Assembly: GCA_015065075.1 (NCBI GenBank)
Contig: SVRA01000009.1
Location: 1-34,263 of the forward strand
Origin: Oscillospiraceae bacterium
GTDB lineage: Bacteria; Bacillota; Clostridia; Oscillospirales; CAG-272
DNA length: 34,263 nt
Direction of reading: 5' to 3'
The notes beneath the pieces were generated by a model. That model was not told where the DNA came from, searched no databases, and was given only the letters and a program-made list of their open reading frames with translations. The translations under genes and the position numbers were made by a program. This document shows, one piece after another, positions 17,213-25,361 of this stretch (position 1 is its first letter; every line of letters begins with the position of its first letter).

Positions 17213-17257
17213 ACAAAAAAATAAAAGCAGAGGCTTCTTATAAAGTCCCTGCTTTTA
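17213..17257 (-). terminator. Rho-independent terminator after the DUF815 gene
   Basis: On the minus strand AAAAGCAGGG... pairs with ...CTCTGCTTTT across a short loop with one or two mismatches, followed by ATTTTTTTG. It lies 15-60 nt after the end of the DUF815 reading frame. Confidence 0.6.
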
Positions 17258-17272
17258 AACTTTTTATGAGTG

Positions 17273-18585
17273 TTATTTTGCCAGCCCACAGAGGTAGTTT
17301 ACAAACTGCTGGGCTGTTCTTCCCGATATTCCCCCACCAAGCATCTCCCATTTGTGCGCTTCGGCAACGATCTGTTCTTTATCCATGGTTATTTCGGGAT
17401 GACGCGCGGCAAGAGCAAGCACCATGGCGTCAAATTCGGGCCTTGTGGGCTTAAAGAATCCGATTGACACGCCAAAACGGTTGACCAAAGAAAGCTTTTC
17501 CTCAATGGTTTCGGAACGGTGGATATCGTTCTTAGTCGACATATCGTTTCTGTCGTTCCAGGTTTCCTTGATAAGATGACGACGATTTGAGGTTGCATAT
17601 ATAAGCACGTTATCCGGTTTAGTCTCAACGCCGCCCTCTATTATTGCCTTGAGATACTTATATTCTATTTCACTTTCCTCGAAGGAAAGGTCGTCCATAT
17701 AATAATAAAGCGATAATTGCGGTTCTTTATCTCGCTGATTATTTTCGAGAGACAGCCGAACTGGTGCTTATATATCTCTATCATTCGCAAACCGCGATCA
17801 TAATATTGGTTTACTATTGCTTTGATGCTCGTCGATTTTCCCGTTCCGCTATCTCCGTAGAGGAGCAGATTATTCGCGGGCTTGCCGCTGACAAATGCTT
17901 CGGTGTTGTCAACAAGAGCTCGCTTTTGGGGCTCGTAACCGATAAGATCGTCTAAGTGCACCGCCTGCATATTTGTAATAGCGCGGAATTTGAGCGTGGA
18001 GCAGCTCTCGTCGGTCTCGATCCTGAACGCTTTGTTGAGTCCGAACATACCAACGCCAAAATCCTTATAAAACTCGGCAACGACCTTGAATATCTCCTTA
18101 CCGTTCACCGCATTTTCGATACGTGCGCTGAGCGCTCTTACCTTTTCGCTTACGTTTTTGTTATATATCTGCTCTCTTTTTTCTATCGCCTGATAATTTG
18201 AGAGCACGCTGAAGCAATTTATTCCAAGCGATTGCTCGATTGGAGCAAAATCAAAATCAAAAAGTGACTTGAATACCGAAAAATCGTTTATAGCAAAGCC
18301 GTTGACCGTTCCCTCCTGAATTCCTGCCTTTTCGTAGGTCAAGCTGAAGGGATTTTCGTCGGTGATGATCAAAAACGTGAGATAATTGTGCCAAAGATTG
18401 TTATCAAATCCGTATTTTGTAGCAAGCTCTAAAAGCCGGCGCACCTGCGCGTAAACTCGGGTTCGCAGATTGTCATCGGTGGCGCTGTTGTTGTCAAAGT
18501 CCTCAAAGACCTTGCCAAGCTCGGACAATATTGTGCCGTTCAGCGAATCACGGTAGAGTATAAATTTGGATATTTCTCGATACAT
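17273..18585 (-). pseudogene. DUF815 AAA+ ATPase, split by a one-base frameshift
   Basis: The protein is split over two track ORFs. From ATG 18585 (GAGAGG ribosome binding site) the first part runs about 296 codons and includes the Walker A motif LLLYGDSGTGKSTSIKAI (residues 244-251). Near 17698-17707 the frame is lost just before Walker B: the sequence reads YRFII-IWTT, where one extra T would give [16 protein letters not shown], which continues in the other frame to the natural C-terminus [10 protein letters not shown]. The joined protein would be about 435 aa, normal for the DUF815 family. No slippery heptamer is seen, so this is a mutation or an assembly/sequencing error rather than programmed shifting. 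Function of the family is unknown. The track start at 18627 has no ribosome binding site. Confidence 0.82.
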
Positions 18586-18660
18586 AATATACCTCTCGGT
18601 TTGACTTGATTGTATACATTGTTCCAACGACGCAAAGCCTTGTTGGATACGTTTGTTTTT

Positions 18661-18689
18661 AGTATATCACTTTCTTCGCGCTTTTTCAA
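18661..18689 (-). promoter_or_regulatory. Sigma-A promoter for the DUF815 gene
   Basis: On the minus strand -35 TTGAAA (complement 18684-18689), 17-nt spacer, -10 TATACT (complement 18661-18666), about 75 nt upstream of the DUF815 ATG. It follows directly after the terminator of the upstream lipoprotein gene. Confidence 0.65.
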
Positions 18690-18700
18690 TAGATTAACGA

Positions 18701-18730
18701 AAAAAACAGCCGCTTTCGCGGCTGTTTTTT
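18701..18730 (-). terminator. Terminator after the 451-aa lipoprotein gene
   Basis: Perfect 13-bp stem AAAAAACAGCCGC/GCGGCTGTTTTTT with a 4-nt loop, immediately after the lipoprotein stop codon. The A/T ends make it usable in both directions, but the minus-strand gene is the only one that needs it. Confidence 0.88.
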
Positions 18731-18737
18731 ATATTTA

Positions 18738-20093
18738 TCAGTACCACCAATCGTAGCCTTTATTATACTCTTCAATAGCGGCATCCTTTGCATCGATGGC
18801 GCCCTGAGGAACTGTAGGCATATTGCTTGCCGACTTCATGTTCGCGTCAAACTTAACGGCTACACTATCAGTATCCGAGCCACCCTTAGCTGTGATTGTA
18901 GCGTCACAAGAGATCTTATCTCCATTTTCAGAGGAATCTGCCTTAACAGAGACATTTGCGCCGTTCACACCGTCAGAATAATCTAAAGAGAGGGATATAA
19001 ATTCACCCTTGCCCTTTTCCATAGCGGCAAAGTCAAAATCAAGATCAGCCTTGATGGTGACAAGTTTGGATGTCTCAACGGAACTACCAGTGGACTCATC
19101 CCAGTTGTATTCGACAGATTTCACCTTTGCATCAACGTCAAGCTTAAGCGTTTCGATTTCGTCATCTTTATCGGTAGTGAACTCAAGAGAAGCACTTGCA
19201 TCTACAATAACATCGTCTTCATTCGCAACGAGAACATCAAAAGCGACCTTGTCGATACAGATCTCAAAGGAAATTGCGATATCGCTGTATTCGAGCTTTT
19301 CTGCCGCGAAGGTCTCATCGACTGTAAGGGACATACCGATACCCGTGATCTCTTCAAGTTCAACGTAATAGTACACCTTAACGTTTATGTAATCAAGGTA
19401 TCCCTTAATTGCCGCCTTATAATCAAGGAGCTCGCTCTCGGGCATTCCAAGCTCACCAAGCTCGTCGAATACAACGTCAATACACTTGTCGAGAACATTC
19501 TTTATATAATCCTCTGCGAGATAATATTTGCCATCCTTATATTCAATATCATCTGCGGTCGCATCGGGAAGCTCTGCCTCCATAATGGCCTTGAGAATAC
19601 TCTCAACCATAGCAGTGGCTGTATCTGTATCCTCCTCAGGAGTAGTCGTCTCTTCGCCTTCGAGCGAAGTCAACATATCGACCATTTCCTTAAGACTTAC
19701 ATCTACGTATCCGGAGTATTCACCTTCGTATCCGTACACATTGACCATCGTCCAGTCATCTTCAATGAAAACATACTGGTCTGCGCCGTATTCTCCCGTC
19801 TTCGAATACAGGACCATATCCTTCATACCTGCGTACAGGTCCTCGCTCTCGCCATCCATAGTAGCAGTTGCGTTAATTTCAAACTCAAGCTCCTTTACCT
19901 TTGCGAGAAGCTCTTCCACGTCAATAGGCTGGGTGTTCGTCTTGATCTCTTCGAAATTAGTTCCCTCGTTCAAGGAAGATATCAAATGATCGATATTCTT
20001 CTCGGGATCATCCTTCTTTCCGCCTATGTCGCAAGCAGCCAAAGCCAAAAGCATGCTTAATATAAGCAAAAGCGACACTACAATCTTTTTCAT
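18738..20093 (-). CDS. Large putative lipoprotein, unknown function
   Basis: 451 aa. Signal peptide with lipobox: MKKIVVSLLLILSMLLALAAC, cysteine at residue 21, so lipid-anchored outside the membrane. The mature protein is strongly acidic and Ser/Thr-rich, made of long stretches that look like beta strands (for example VSLSLDYSDGVNGANVSVKA and SLEFTTDKDDEIETLKLDVDAKV), with a low-complexity EGEETTTPEEDTDT segment. The end is EYNKGYDWWY. I do not recognise a named family. The start has a GGAGG ribosome binding site. It is a single-gene unit with a fully consensus promoter and a strong terminator, suggesting high expression. Confidence 0.8.
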   Translation of the reverse strand: MKKIVVSLLLILSMLLALAACDIGGKKDDPEKNIDHLISSLNEGTNFEEIKTNTQPIDVEELLAKVKELEFEINATATMDGESEDLYAGMKDMVLYSKTGEYGADQYVFIEDDWTMVNVYGYEGEYSGYVDVSLKEMVDMLTSLEGEETTTPEEDTDTATAMVESILKAIMEAELPDATADDIEYKDGKYYLAEDYIKNVLDKCIDVVFDELGELGMPESELLDYKAAIKGYLDYINVKVYYYVELEEITGIGMSLTVDETFAAEKLEYSDIAISFEICIDKVAFDVLVANEDDVIVDASASLEFTTDKDDEIETLKLDVDAKVKSVEYNWDESTGSSVETSKLVTIKADLDFDFAAMEKGKGEFISLSLDYSDGVNGANVSVKADSSENGDKISCDATITAKGGSDTDSVAVKFDANMKSASNMPTVPQGAIDAKDAAIEEYNKGYDWWY

Positions 20094-20143
20094 TTCAAAA
20101 ACCTCCGTATAATTTATCGTCCGAATGTATCGGATCCTCTCCT

Positions 20144-20172
20144 ATTATATATCAAAAATTTCGTTCTGTCAA
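20144..20172 (-). promoter_or_regulatory. Consensus sigma-A promoter for the large lipoprotein
   Basis: On the minus strand a perfect -35 TTGACA (complement 20167-20172), 17-nt spacer and perfect -10 TATAAT (complement 20144-20149), about 50 nt upstream of the lipoprotein ATG. Confidence 0.85.
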
Positions 20173-20259
20173 TAGTTTTAATAAAAATTCAGAATGGACC
20201 CGATCACAATAAATTTCAGCATGCGACACGCGTAAGTTGAAAGTTATTGGATCAAAAGG

Positions 20260-20285
20260 TGCCCCGTCGATCAATCGACGGGGCA
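20260..20285 (-). terminator. Terminator after aspS
   Basis: Perfect 12-bp GC-rich stem TGCCCCGTCGAT/ATCGACGGGGCA with a 2-nt gap, 10 nt after the aspS stop. On the minus strand it is followed by CCTTTTG, a short T run, so a moderate-strength Rho-independent terminator. Confidence 0.75.
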
Positions 20286-20295
20286 TAAAAATCTA

Positions 20296-22086
20296 TTATT
20301 CTTCTTCGACGACCGCGATGGAAAGATCTGACAGTGCCTTTGCGTCTGCGGGAGCGGGGCAACCCGACATAAGCTCGCTTGCGTTCTGAACCTTCGGGAA
20401 GGCAAGAACGTCGCGCAGGCTGTCTGCACCCGACATAACCATTGCAAGACGGTCAAGTCCCATACCCGAGCCGCCGTGAGGAGGCGCACCGTACTTGTAT
20501 GCTTCAACAAGGAATCCGAACTTTGCCTCGATCTCCTCGGGGGTAAGTCCAAGAGCCTTGAACATCTTTTCCTGAAGCTGCCAGTCGGTGATACGGATGG
20601 AGCCCGAAAGAAGCTCGGTTCCGTTGAGAACCATGTCGTAGCACTTTGCTCTGACGCTTCCGGGATCGCTCTCAAGCTGGGGCAAGCATTCCTCAAGAGG
20701 CATCGTGAAGGGGTGGTGCATAGCATCCCAATGCTGCGTTTCTTCGTTCCACTCGAAGAAGGGGAACTCGGTGATCCACAGGAAGTTGAACTTGCCTGCG
20801 GGAATGAGGTCAAGCTTCTTACCGAGGATGTTTCTGAGCGCGCCGAGGGTGGGGAGCACGACCTTATCCTTATCTGCGCAGATAAGCATTACGTCGCCCT
20901 TTTCAAAGCCGACTGCCGCATAGATGGCGTCAAGCTCCTCGGGAGTCATAAACTTCGCAAACGAGCAGTTGGGAGCCTCATCTGCCCAACGGACGTATGC
21001 AAGTCCCTTTGCGCCAATTCCCTTTGCGTGCTCGGTCAGCTTGTCGATCTCTTTTCTTGTAAGGATTGCCGCCGCATTCTTTGCAACGATGCAACGTACG
21101 CTTCCGCCGTTCTCGATCGCGGACTTGAATACTACGAACTCACTCGACTTAACCGCCTCGGAGATGTTCTGTATCTCCATGTCGAACCTGGTATCGGGCT
21201 TGTCGGAGCCGTATCTGTCCATTGCCTCGGCAAAGGTAAGTCTCTGCATAGGAGTTTCGATCTCTACGTCAAGAACCTCCTTGAAGACCCTCTTGATAAA
21301 GCCCTCGTTCATAGACATGATATCCTCCATTGTAGCGAAGGACATCTCGAGGTCTATCTGGGTAAATTCGGGCTGACGGTCAGCGCGAAGGTCCTCGTCT
21401 CTGAAGCAGCGAGCGAGCTGAATGTAGCGGTCAAATCCCGAAAGCATAAGCAGCTGCTTATAGATCTGGGGCGACTGAGGGAGCGCGTAAAAGCTTCCCT
21501 TATGGATTCTCGAGGGAACGAGATAGTCTCTTGCGCCCTCGGGGGTCGCCTTGATCATCATAGGTGTTTCGATCTCGTAAAAACCGTTCTCGTAGTAGTA
21601 TTCTCTTGCGACGCGCGCGATATCGTGGCGCATCTTGATATTCTTCTGAAGCTCGGGGCGACGGAGATCTACGTAACGGAATTTGAGCGCGGTCTCGTCC
21701 TTTACCTTCTTCGAGTCGCTGACCTCAAAGGGAGGGGTCTGTGCCGCGGAGAGAACCTTCATGCTCTCAACGTATATCTCAAGCTTACCTGTGGGGATGT
21801 TGGTATTGATCGCGCCCTCTCCTCTTGCGCGGACGGTTCCGTGAACCGCGAGAACGTATTCTGCGCGGCAGGAGAATGCCTTGTCAAAGACCTCTCTGTC
21901 GGTCTTGTCGTCGAACGCGAGCTGAACGATTCCCGTGCGATCGCGAAGGTCTATAAATATAAGTGCGCCAAGGTCTCTCTGTCTCTGGACCCAACCCATT
22001 ACGCATACCTTTTCGCCGATCATGCCTTCATTTACTTCGGCGCAATAACAAGTTCTTTTGTCTTCGTTAGTCAAAAATTCTGCCAT
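20296..22086 (-). CDS. aspS: Aspartate--tRNA ligase, bacterial type
   Basis: 596 aa, the usual length for bacterial AspRS, which contains an inserted GAD domain. The N-terminal anticodon-binding OB fold has VCVMGWVQRQRDLGALIFIDLRDRTGIVQ. The class II catalytic core shows KFRYVDLRR, ETPMMIKATPEGARDYLVPSR, motif 2 RCFRDEDLRADRQPEFTQIDLEMSF and motif 3 GSGMGLDRLAMVMSG. The start ATG has AAGGA about 11 nt upstream. It is the last gene of the exonuclease-thiI-phosphoribosyltransferase-aspS operon. Nothing in the sequence tells whether it also charges tRNA-Asn. Confidence 0.96.
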   Translation of the reverse strand: MAEFLTNEDKRTCYCAEVNEGMIGEKVCVMGWVQRQRDLGALIFIDLRDRTGIVQLAFDDKTDREVFDKAFSCRAEYVLAVHGTVRARGEGAINTNIPTGKLEIYVESMKVLSAAQTPPFEVSDSKKVKDETALKFRYVDLRRPELQKNIKMRHDIARVAREYYYENGFYEIETPMMIKATPEGARDYLVPSRIHKGSFYALPQSPQIYKQLLMLSGFDRYIQLARCFRDEDLRADRQPEFTQIDLEMSFATMEDIMSMNEGFIKRVFKEVLDVEIETPMQRLTFAEAMDRYGSDKPDTRFDMEIQNISEAVKSSEFVVFKSAIENGGSVRCIVAKNAAAILTRKEIDKLTEHAKGIGAKGLAYVRWADEAPNCSFAKFMTPEELDAIYAAVGFEKGDVMLICADKDKVVLPTLGALRNILGKKLDLIPAGKFNFLWITEFPFFEWNEETQHWDAMHHPFTMPLEECLPQLESDPGSVRAKCYDMVLNGTELLSGSIRITDWQLQEKMFKALGLTPEEIEAKFGFLVEAYKYGAPPHGGSGMGLDRLAMVMSGADSLRDVLAFPKVQNASELMSGCPAPADAKALSDLSIAVVEEE

Positions 22087-22120
22087 TTTTATAAAATCCT
22101 TTCTGTAAAATCACGCAATG

Positions 22121-22684
22121 TCAAGCGATAGGCTGTGCGTCTGCGGTGAAAAGCGGCAGCTTTTCAAGATAGATAAGATCGTCTCTGTTCGCCGCGTCTC
22201 CCTCGGCAAGAATCGCCATTTTCCCGACTATCTCGCCGCCTGCCTGATCAACGAGCGCTTCGATCGCGCGGAGCGATTCTCCCGTGGAAATGACGTCGTC
22301 GACGATAAGTATTCTCTTGCCCTTCATCATTTCGGCATCTGCCTTATCAAGATAAAGATGCTGTGTAGCTGCCGTGGTTATCGACTTGACCTCGACTCCG
22401 AAAACTCCCGTCATATAGAGCTTCGGTGCTTTTCTTGCAAGAAAGTATCTCTGATTTCCCGCAAGACGAGCCATCTCGTGCACAAGCGGTATTCCCTTTG
22501 CCTCTGCCGAGATAAGATAATCGTACTCGGGGGCTTTTTTCAGCAAATTCTCTGCGCACGCAGTCGTCAACTCGGGATCGCCGAAAATAACGAATCCCGC
22601 GATCATAAGGCTGTCGTTAAGGGGACAGATCGGCAGATCGCGATCAAGTCCCGCGATATTCATTCTGTAATATTTCTGTTCCAT
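22121..22684 (-). CDS. Adenine/xanthine-type phosphoribosyltransferase
   Basis: 187 aa. It has the type I phosphoribosyltransferase PRPP loop ILIVDDVISTGESLRAIEAL near residue 125 and a preceding PRTase core (DYLISAEAKGIPLVHEMARLAG, FLARKAPKLYM). Size and motifs fit Apt/Xpt-like purine salvage enzymes that join a base to PRPP; the base cannot be fixed, so no symbol is given. The start is moved from 22705 to ATG 22684, which has AAGGAGA upstream. It lies between thiI (17-nt gap) and aspS (34-nt gap). Confidence 0.85.
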   Translation of the reverse strand: MEQKYYRMNIAGLDRDLPICPLNDSLMIAGFVIFGDPELTTACAENLLKKAPEYDYLISAEAKGIPLVHEMARLAGNQRYFLARKAPKLYMTGVFGVEVKSITTAATQHLYLDKADAEMMKGKRILIVDDVISTGESLRAIEALVDQAGGEIVGKMAILAEGDAANRDDLIYLEKLPLFTADAQPIA

Positions 22685-22701
22685 AAAGCCTCTCCTTTTT
22701 A

Positions 22702-23880
22702 TCAATAAGCCTCTGCTCTTACGGTATATGCACCCTTGATGGCTTCCTCCACAAGAGCTTCGAAATCCAATTTCCTCTCCTCAACGAGTACCTTTTCAAG
22801 CACGGGCTTGGTTCTCGGATGCTTGGGGGTAAATACCGTACAGCAATCCTCAAAGGGTTCAATAGAAATATCGAACGTGCCGATCTTTCTCGAAATCTCG
22901 ACGATCTCCTCCTTGTCCATTCCAATGCAAGGACGGAGAACGGGGATAGATGCCGCGTTATCGGTGACTGCGATCGCTTCCATTGTCTGCGACGCGACCT
23001 GTCCAAGACTTTCTCCCGTGATAAGACATTTGCTATCGTGGTCTGCGGCAAGCTTGCTTGCGATCGTCATCATATATCTGCGCAAAAGCAGCGTAAAATA
23101 ATCCTCGTCGCAATGCTTGACGAGCTCCTCCTGTATATGCGTCAGGGACACTACGTGTACGTACACGTCGCCCGTATAAGCCGCGATTGTTCTTGCGAGT
23201 CTGATGACCTTATCTCTTGCCATCTCGCTTGTATAGGGGAAGGACTCGAAGTGGACCGCCTCCACGCGAAGTCCTCTTTTCGCCATCATGTATCCAGCTA
23301 CTGGGGAGTCGATTCCTCCCGAGAGGAGCAGCATGCCGTGTCCTCCCGTGCCTACGGGAATACCGCCTGCAGCGCGGAACTGTCCTGCGTGGACGTACGC
23401 TCCGTGCTCACGGATCTCGATCTTTACCACGACGTCGGGCTTGTGGACGTTTACCCTGATCCTGCCGCCGGTCGCCTCGAGGATCTCGCCTCCGAGAATC
23501 TCGGAAAGCTGCATCGAGTTGAGGGGAAAGGCTTTATCCGATCTCTTTCCCTCGACCTTAAAGGTCTTTTTGCCCTCGAGAAATTGGGGAATATATTCTC
23601 TGGTAACTCTCTTTATGTCGTCGATATTCTTTTCGCAGACCGCCGCTCTGCCGATCGCCGCAATGCCAAAGGTCTTCATTGCGCTCTCGAACATTCCGTC
23701 CATATCTGCGAAATCATCCTTGGGCTCGATATATATCGTGCTCTGCGCGCGGCTGATCTCAAAATTACCGTGCTTTTTCGCTCTGTGGCGAAGCTCCTTG
23801 CAGAGAATGTCCTCAAAATAGCGCTTGTTTGCGCCCTTGAGCACGATCTCGCCGTATTTACAAAGTAAAATTTCCTTCAT
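22702..23880 (-). CDS. thiI: tRNA uracil 4-sulfurtransferase (ThiI)
   Basis: 392 aa. The N-terminal NFLD/THUMP part begins MKEILLCKYGEIVLKGANKRYFE and is followed by the PP-loop ATPase motif LLLSGGIDSPVAGYMMAKRG and GESLGQVASQTMEA. ThiI activates and thiolates U8 of tRNA. The C-terminal rhodanese domain of enterobacterial ThiI is absent, as in Bacillus-type short ThiI, so sulfur must come through another route. A cysteine pair lies in DCCTVF. No IscS/NifZ-type cysteine desulfurase is adjacent, unlike many Bacillota. The ATG shares one base with the exonuclease stop (TAATG) and has GAGGAGG about 11 nt upstream. Confidence 0.94.
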   Translation of the reverse strand: MKEILLCKYGEIVLKGANKRYFEDILCKELRHRAKKHGNFEISRAQSTIYIEPKDDFADMDGMFESAMKTFGIAAIGRAAVCEKNIDDIKRVTREYIPQFLEGKKTFKVEGKRSDKAFPLNSMQLSEILGGEILEATGGRIRVNVHKPDVVVKIEIREHGAYVHAGQFRAAGGIPVGTGGHGMLLLSGGIDSPVAGYMMAKRGLRVEAVHFESFPYTSEMARDKVIRLARTIAAYTGDVYVHVVSLTHIQEELVKHCDEDYFTLLLRRYMMTIASKLAADHDSKCLITGESLGQVASQTMEAIAVTDNAASIPVLRPCIGMDKEEIVEISRKIGTFDISIEPFEDCCTVFTPKHPRTKPVLEKVLVEERKLDFEALVEEAIKGAYTVRAEAY

Positions 23881-24998
23881 TATGCGTCTGCCTCCTCAAG
23901 AGTATTATCAGGGGCTTCGGTATAGTAGTTCGGGAAGATCTTTTCCCAGACCTTCATACATCCGATGGTGTCGGCGATCGAGGTGTGGGCAACGCCGTCC
24001 CACTCGATCTCAAACACAGCCATAGCGTCGGTGAGAGAAGCGTGTGCAAGATCGGGCAAATGCTCGTGCGCGAATCTTACGAACTCGTTTGCACAGCAAC
24101 GGGTCTTCTTGTGAAGCCACTCGCGCTCCTCCTCGGTGTCGTAAATATACTTTATGTGGCTATAATCGGTGGAAACTCCATACGCGATAAGGTTGTCCGC
24201 GTTCTCAAAGATCTCCTTTATCTCGGGGATAAGCTCATCGAGCAGAGGGGAATTTGCCACCATATCGGGTGTGATTCCGTGTATTTTTTCGGTCTGCTTC
24301 CACTTTTTCTTGTGCGCAGGCTTGACAAGGGTATCCATAATAACGGTTCCCTCTCCGTCGACGATCGAGATCGAGATTATCTCGTCGTGATCGTAAACTC
24401 CCGTAAGCTCAAGGTCGAAGAACAGAACTTTTTTGCGATCCATTCCGTAATACGCGTTTCTGTGAATATCTCCCTCAGCTCTGCGGATGGCAAGATCCTC
24501 CTCGTAGCACGCGCGGCAGAGCTTTTTGCGATATCTTACGTCCTTGCCGCACTTAACGCAGGCGAGAGGCAGGCGGACCGCCGTTTTTTTGTCATAAAAA
24601 TAGAGAGTTGTACCGTCTCCCTTAACGGTGAATGCGACAGGCTCCTCAACCACCTCGTAATGCATCTGATCGAGTCTTTCACGGGTATAATATCCGCAGG
24701 ATGCGGCGCGCTTGATGCTCATTCTTTCTATTTCCGTGCCACTGTCAAGAGCTCTGGTCTCCTTGCGGCTTCTGGGGAAATACCACTGTTCAGGGGGTGC
24801 TTCGACTACGCGGGCGGGATCAAAATAATAGATCAGGCTTCCGTCCTCTGCCTTGTCGAACGCGGCGGGGTCGCCGTTAGGCATAAGGTGCATCTGCGTC
24901 AGCACTCCTCTTGTGAGATAGTGCTTTCTGTCAGCCTCCTCGCGACTGACCTGAGGAATAGTTGCTCCTGAACGGAGCTTCATTGTGTTGCTCAAATT
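23880..24998 (-). CDS. DEDD-type 3'-5' exonuclease with zinc ribbon
   Basis: About 372 aa. The C-terminal half is an RNase T/DnaQ-like exonuclease: motif I FFDLELTG (DxE), then HGITPDMV, motif II NLIAYGVSTDYSHIKYI, and a motif III candidate AHTSIADTIG. Before it is a treble-cys zinc ribbon, CVKCGKDVRYRKKLCRAC (CxxC...CxxC). The N-terminal ~160 residues have no motif I know. The track start (ATG 25061) has a poor ribosome binding site and a 21-residue extension that looks non-coding; TTG 24998 has GGAGG five bases upstream and is preferred, with ATG 24983 a further option. It leads the operon with thiI. The substrate (RNA or DNA) is unknown. Confidence 0.78.
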   Translation of the reverse strand, partial: NLSNTMKLRSGATIPQVSREEADRKHYLTRGVLTQMHLMPNGDPAAFDKAEDGSLIYYFDPARVVEAPPEQWYFPRSRKETRALDSGTEIERMSIKRAASCGYYTRERLDQMHYEVVEEPVAFTVKGDGTTLYFYDKKTAVRLPLACVKCGKDVRYRKKLCRACYEEDLAIRRAEGDIHRNAYYGMDRKKVLFFDLELTGVYDHDEIISISIVDGEGTVIMDTLVKPAHKKKWKQTEKIHGITPDMVANSPLLDELIPEIKEIFENADNLIAYGVSTDYSHIKYIYDTEEEREWLHKKTRCCANEFVRFAHEHLPDLAHASLTDAMAVFEIEWDGVAHTSIADTIGCMKVWEKIFPNYYTEAPDNTLEEADA

Positions 24999-25199
24999 TG
25001 CCTCCGAAATCTTCCGTCCGCAAAGGCTGAGCACAGGTCGGAAAAATTCGGATCTGTGCATTTCTCTCTTTTGTCGGATCGGATGTATATTTATTGAAAA
25101 ATTAAAAACCTGATTAAAAACTCTCGCTTCGGCTCGGAAATATTAGATATATGAGCCTTTTTTCGCCGTCTTTTGTCACAGCGCATACATAATCATTTT

Positions 25200-25228
25200 A
25201 TTGTATCACAAAATGCTCGGTTTGGCAA
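25200..25228 (-). promoter_or_regulatory. Sigma-A promoter for the exonuclease-thiI-aspS operon
   Basis: On the minus strand -35 TTGCCA (complement 25223-25228), 17-nt spacer, -10 TACAAT (complement 25200-25205). The transcript leader to the TTG start is about 190 nt, leaving room for a regulatory leader, but no clear structure was seen. Confidence 0.7.
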
Positions 25229-25289
25229 GATATTTTTATAAAATTATCGTTCGTTTTATATAAATATTAATTTTATAGTGAAAAACCCC

Positions 25290-25318
25290 TTGCAAAAAAC
25301 CGAAATTTATGTTACACT
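25290..25318 (+). promoter_or_regulatory. Sigma-A promoter for the DUF512-der unit
   Basis: -35 TTGCAA (25290-25295), 17-nt spacer, -10 TACACT (25313-25318), 43 nt before the GTG start at 25362. Confidence 0.65.
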
Positions 25319-25361
25319 ATAAACTGGATTATAATGTGAGAATGAAAAGAGGTGTCACACG

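Larger units (their letters stand above)
24999..25361. other. Divergent intergenic region with two promoters
   Basis: This 363-base stretch separates the exonuclease operon (minus) from the DUF512 gene (plus). It is AT-rich and holds the two divergent promoters annotated separately. Part of it (24999-25061) would be coding if the exonuclease started at ATG 25061. No additional gene, terminator or riboswitch is recognisable. Confidence 0.6.

Noticed and set aside
17690-17710. Programmed frameshift in the DUF815 gene
   Set aside because: No slippery heptamer and no downstream stimulator seen; a simple one-base deletion explains the break.
20476-22131. 551-aa plus-strand ORF
   Set aside because: Antisense shadow of aspS; no family motif, no suitable ribosome binding site, and aspS on the other strand is certain.
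22819-23868. 349-aa plus-strand ORF
   Set aside because: Antisense shadow of thiI, with arginine/cysteine-rich composition typical of reversed coding DNA.
23985-24971. 328-aa plus-strand ORF
   Set aside because: Antisense shadow of the exonuclease gene, whose motifs are clear on the minus strand.
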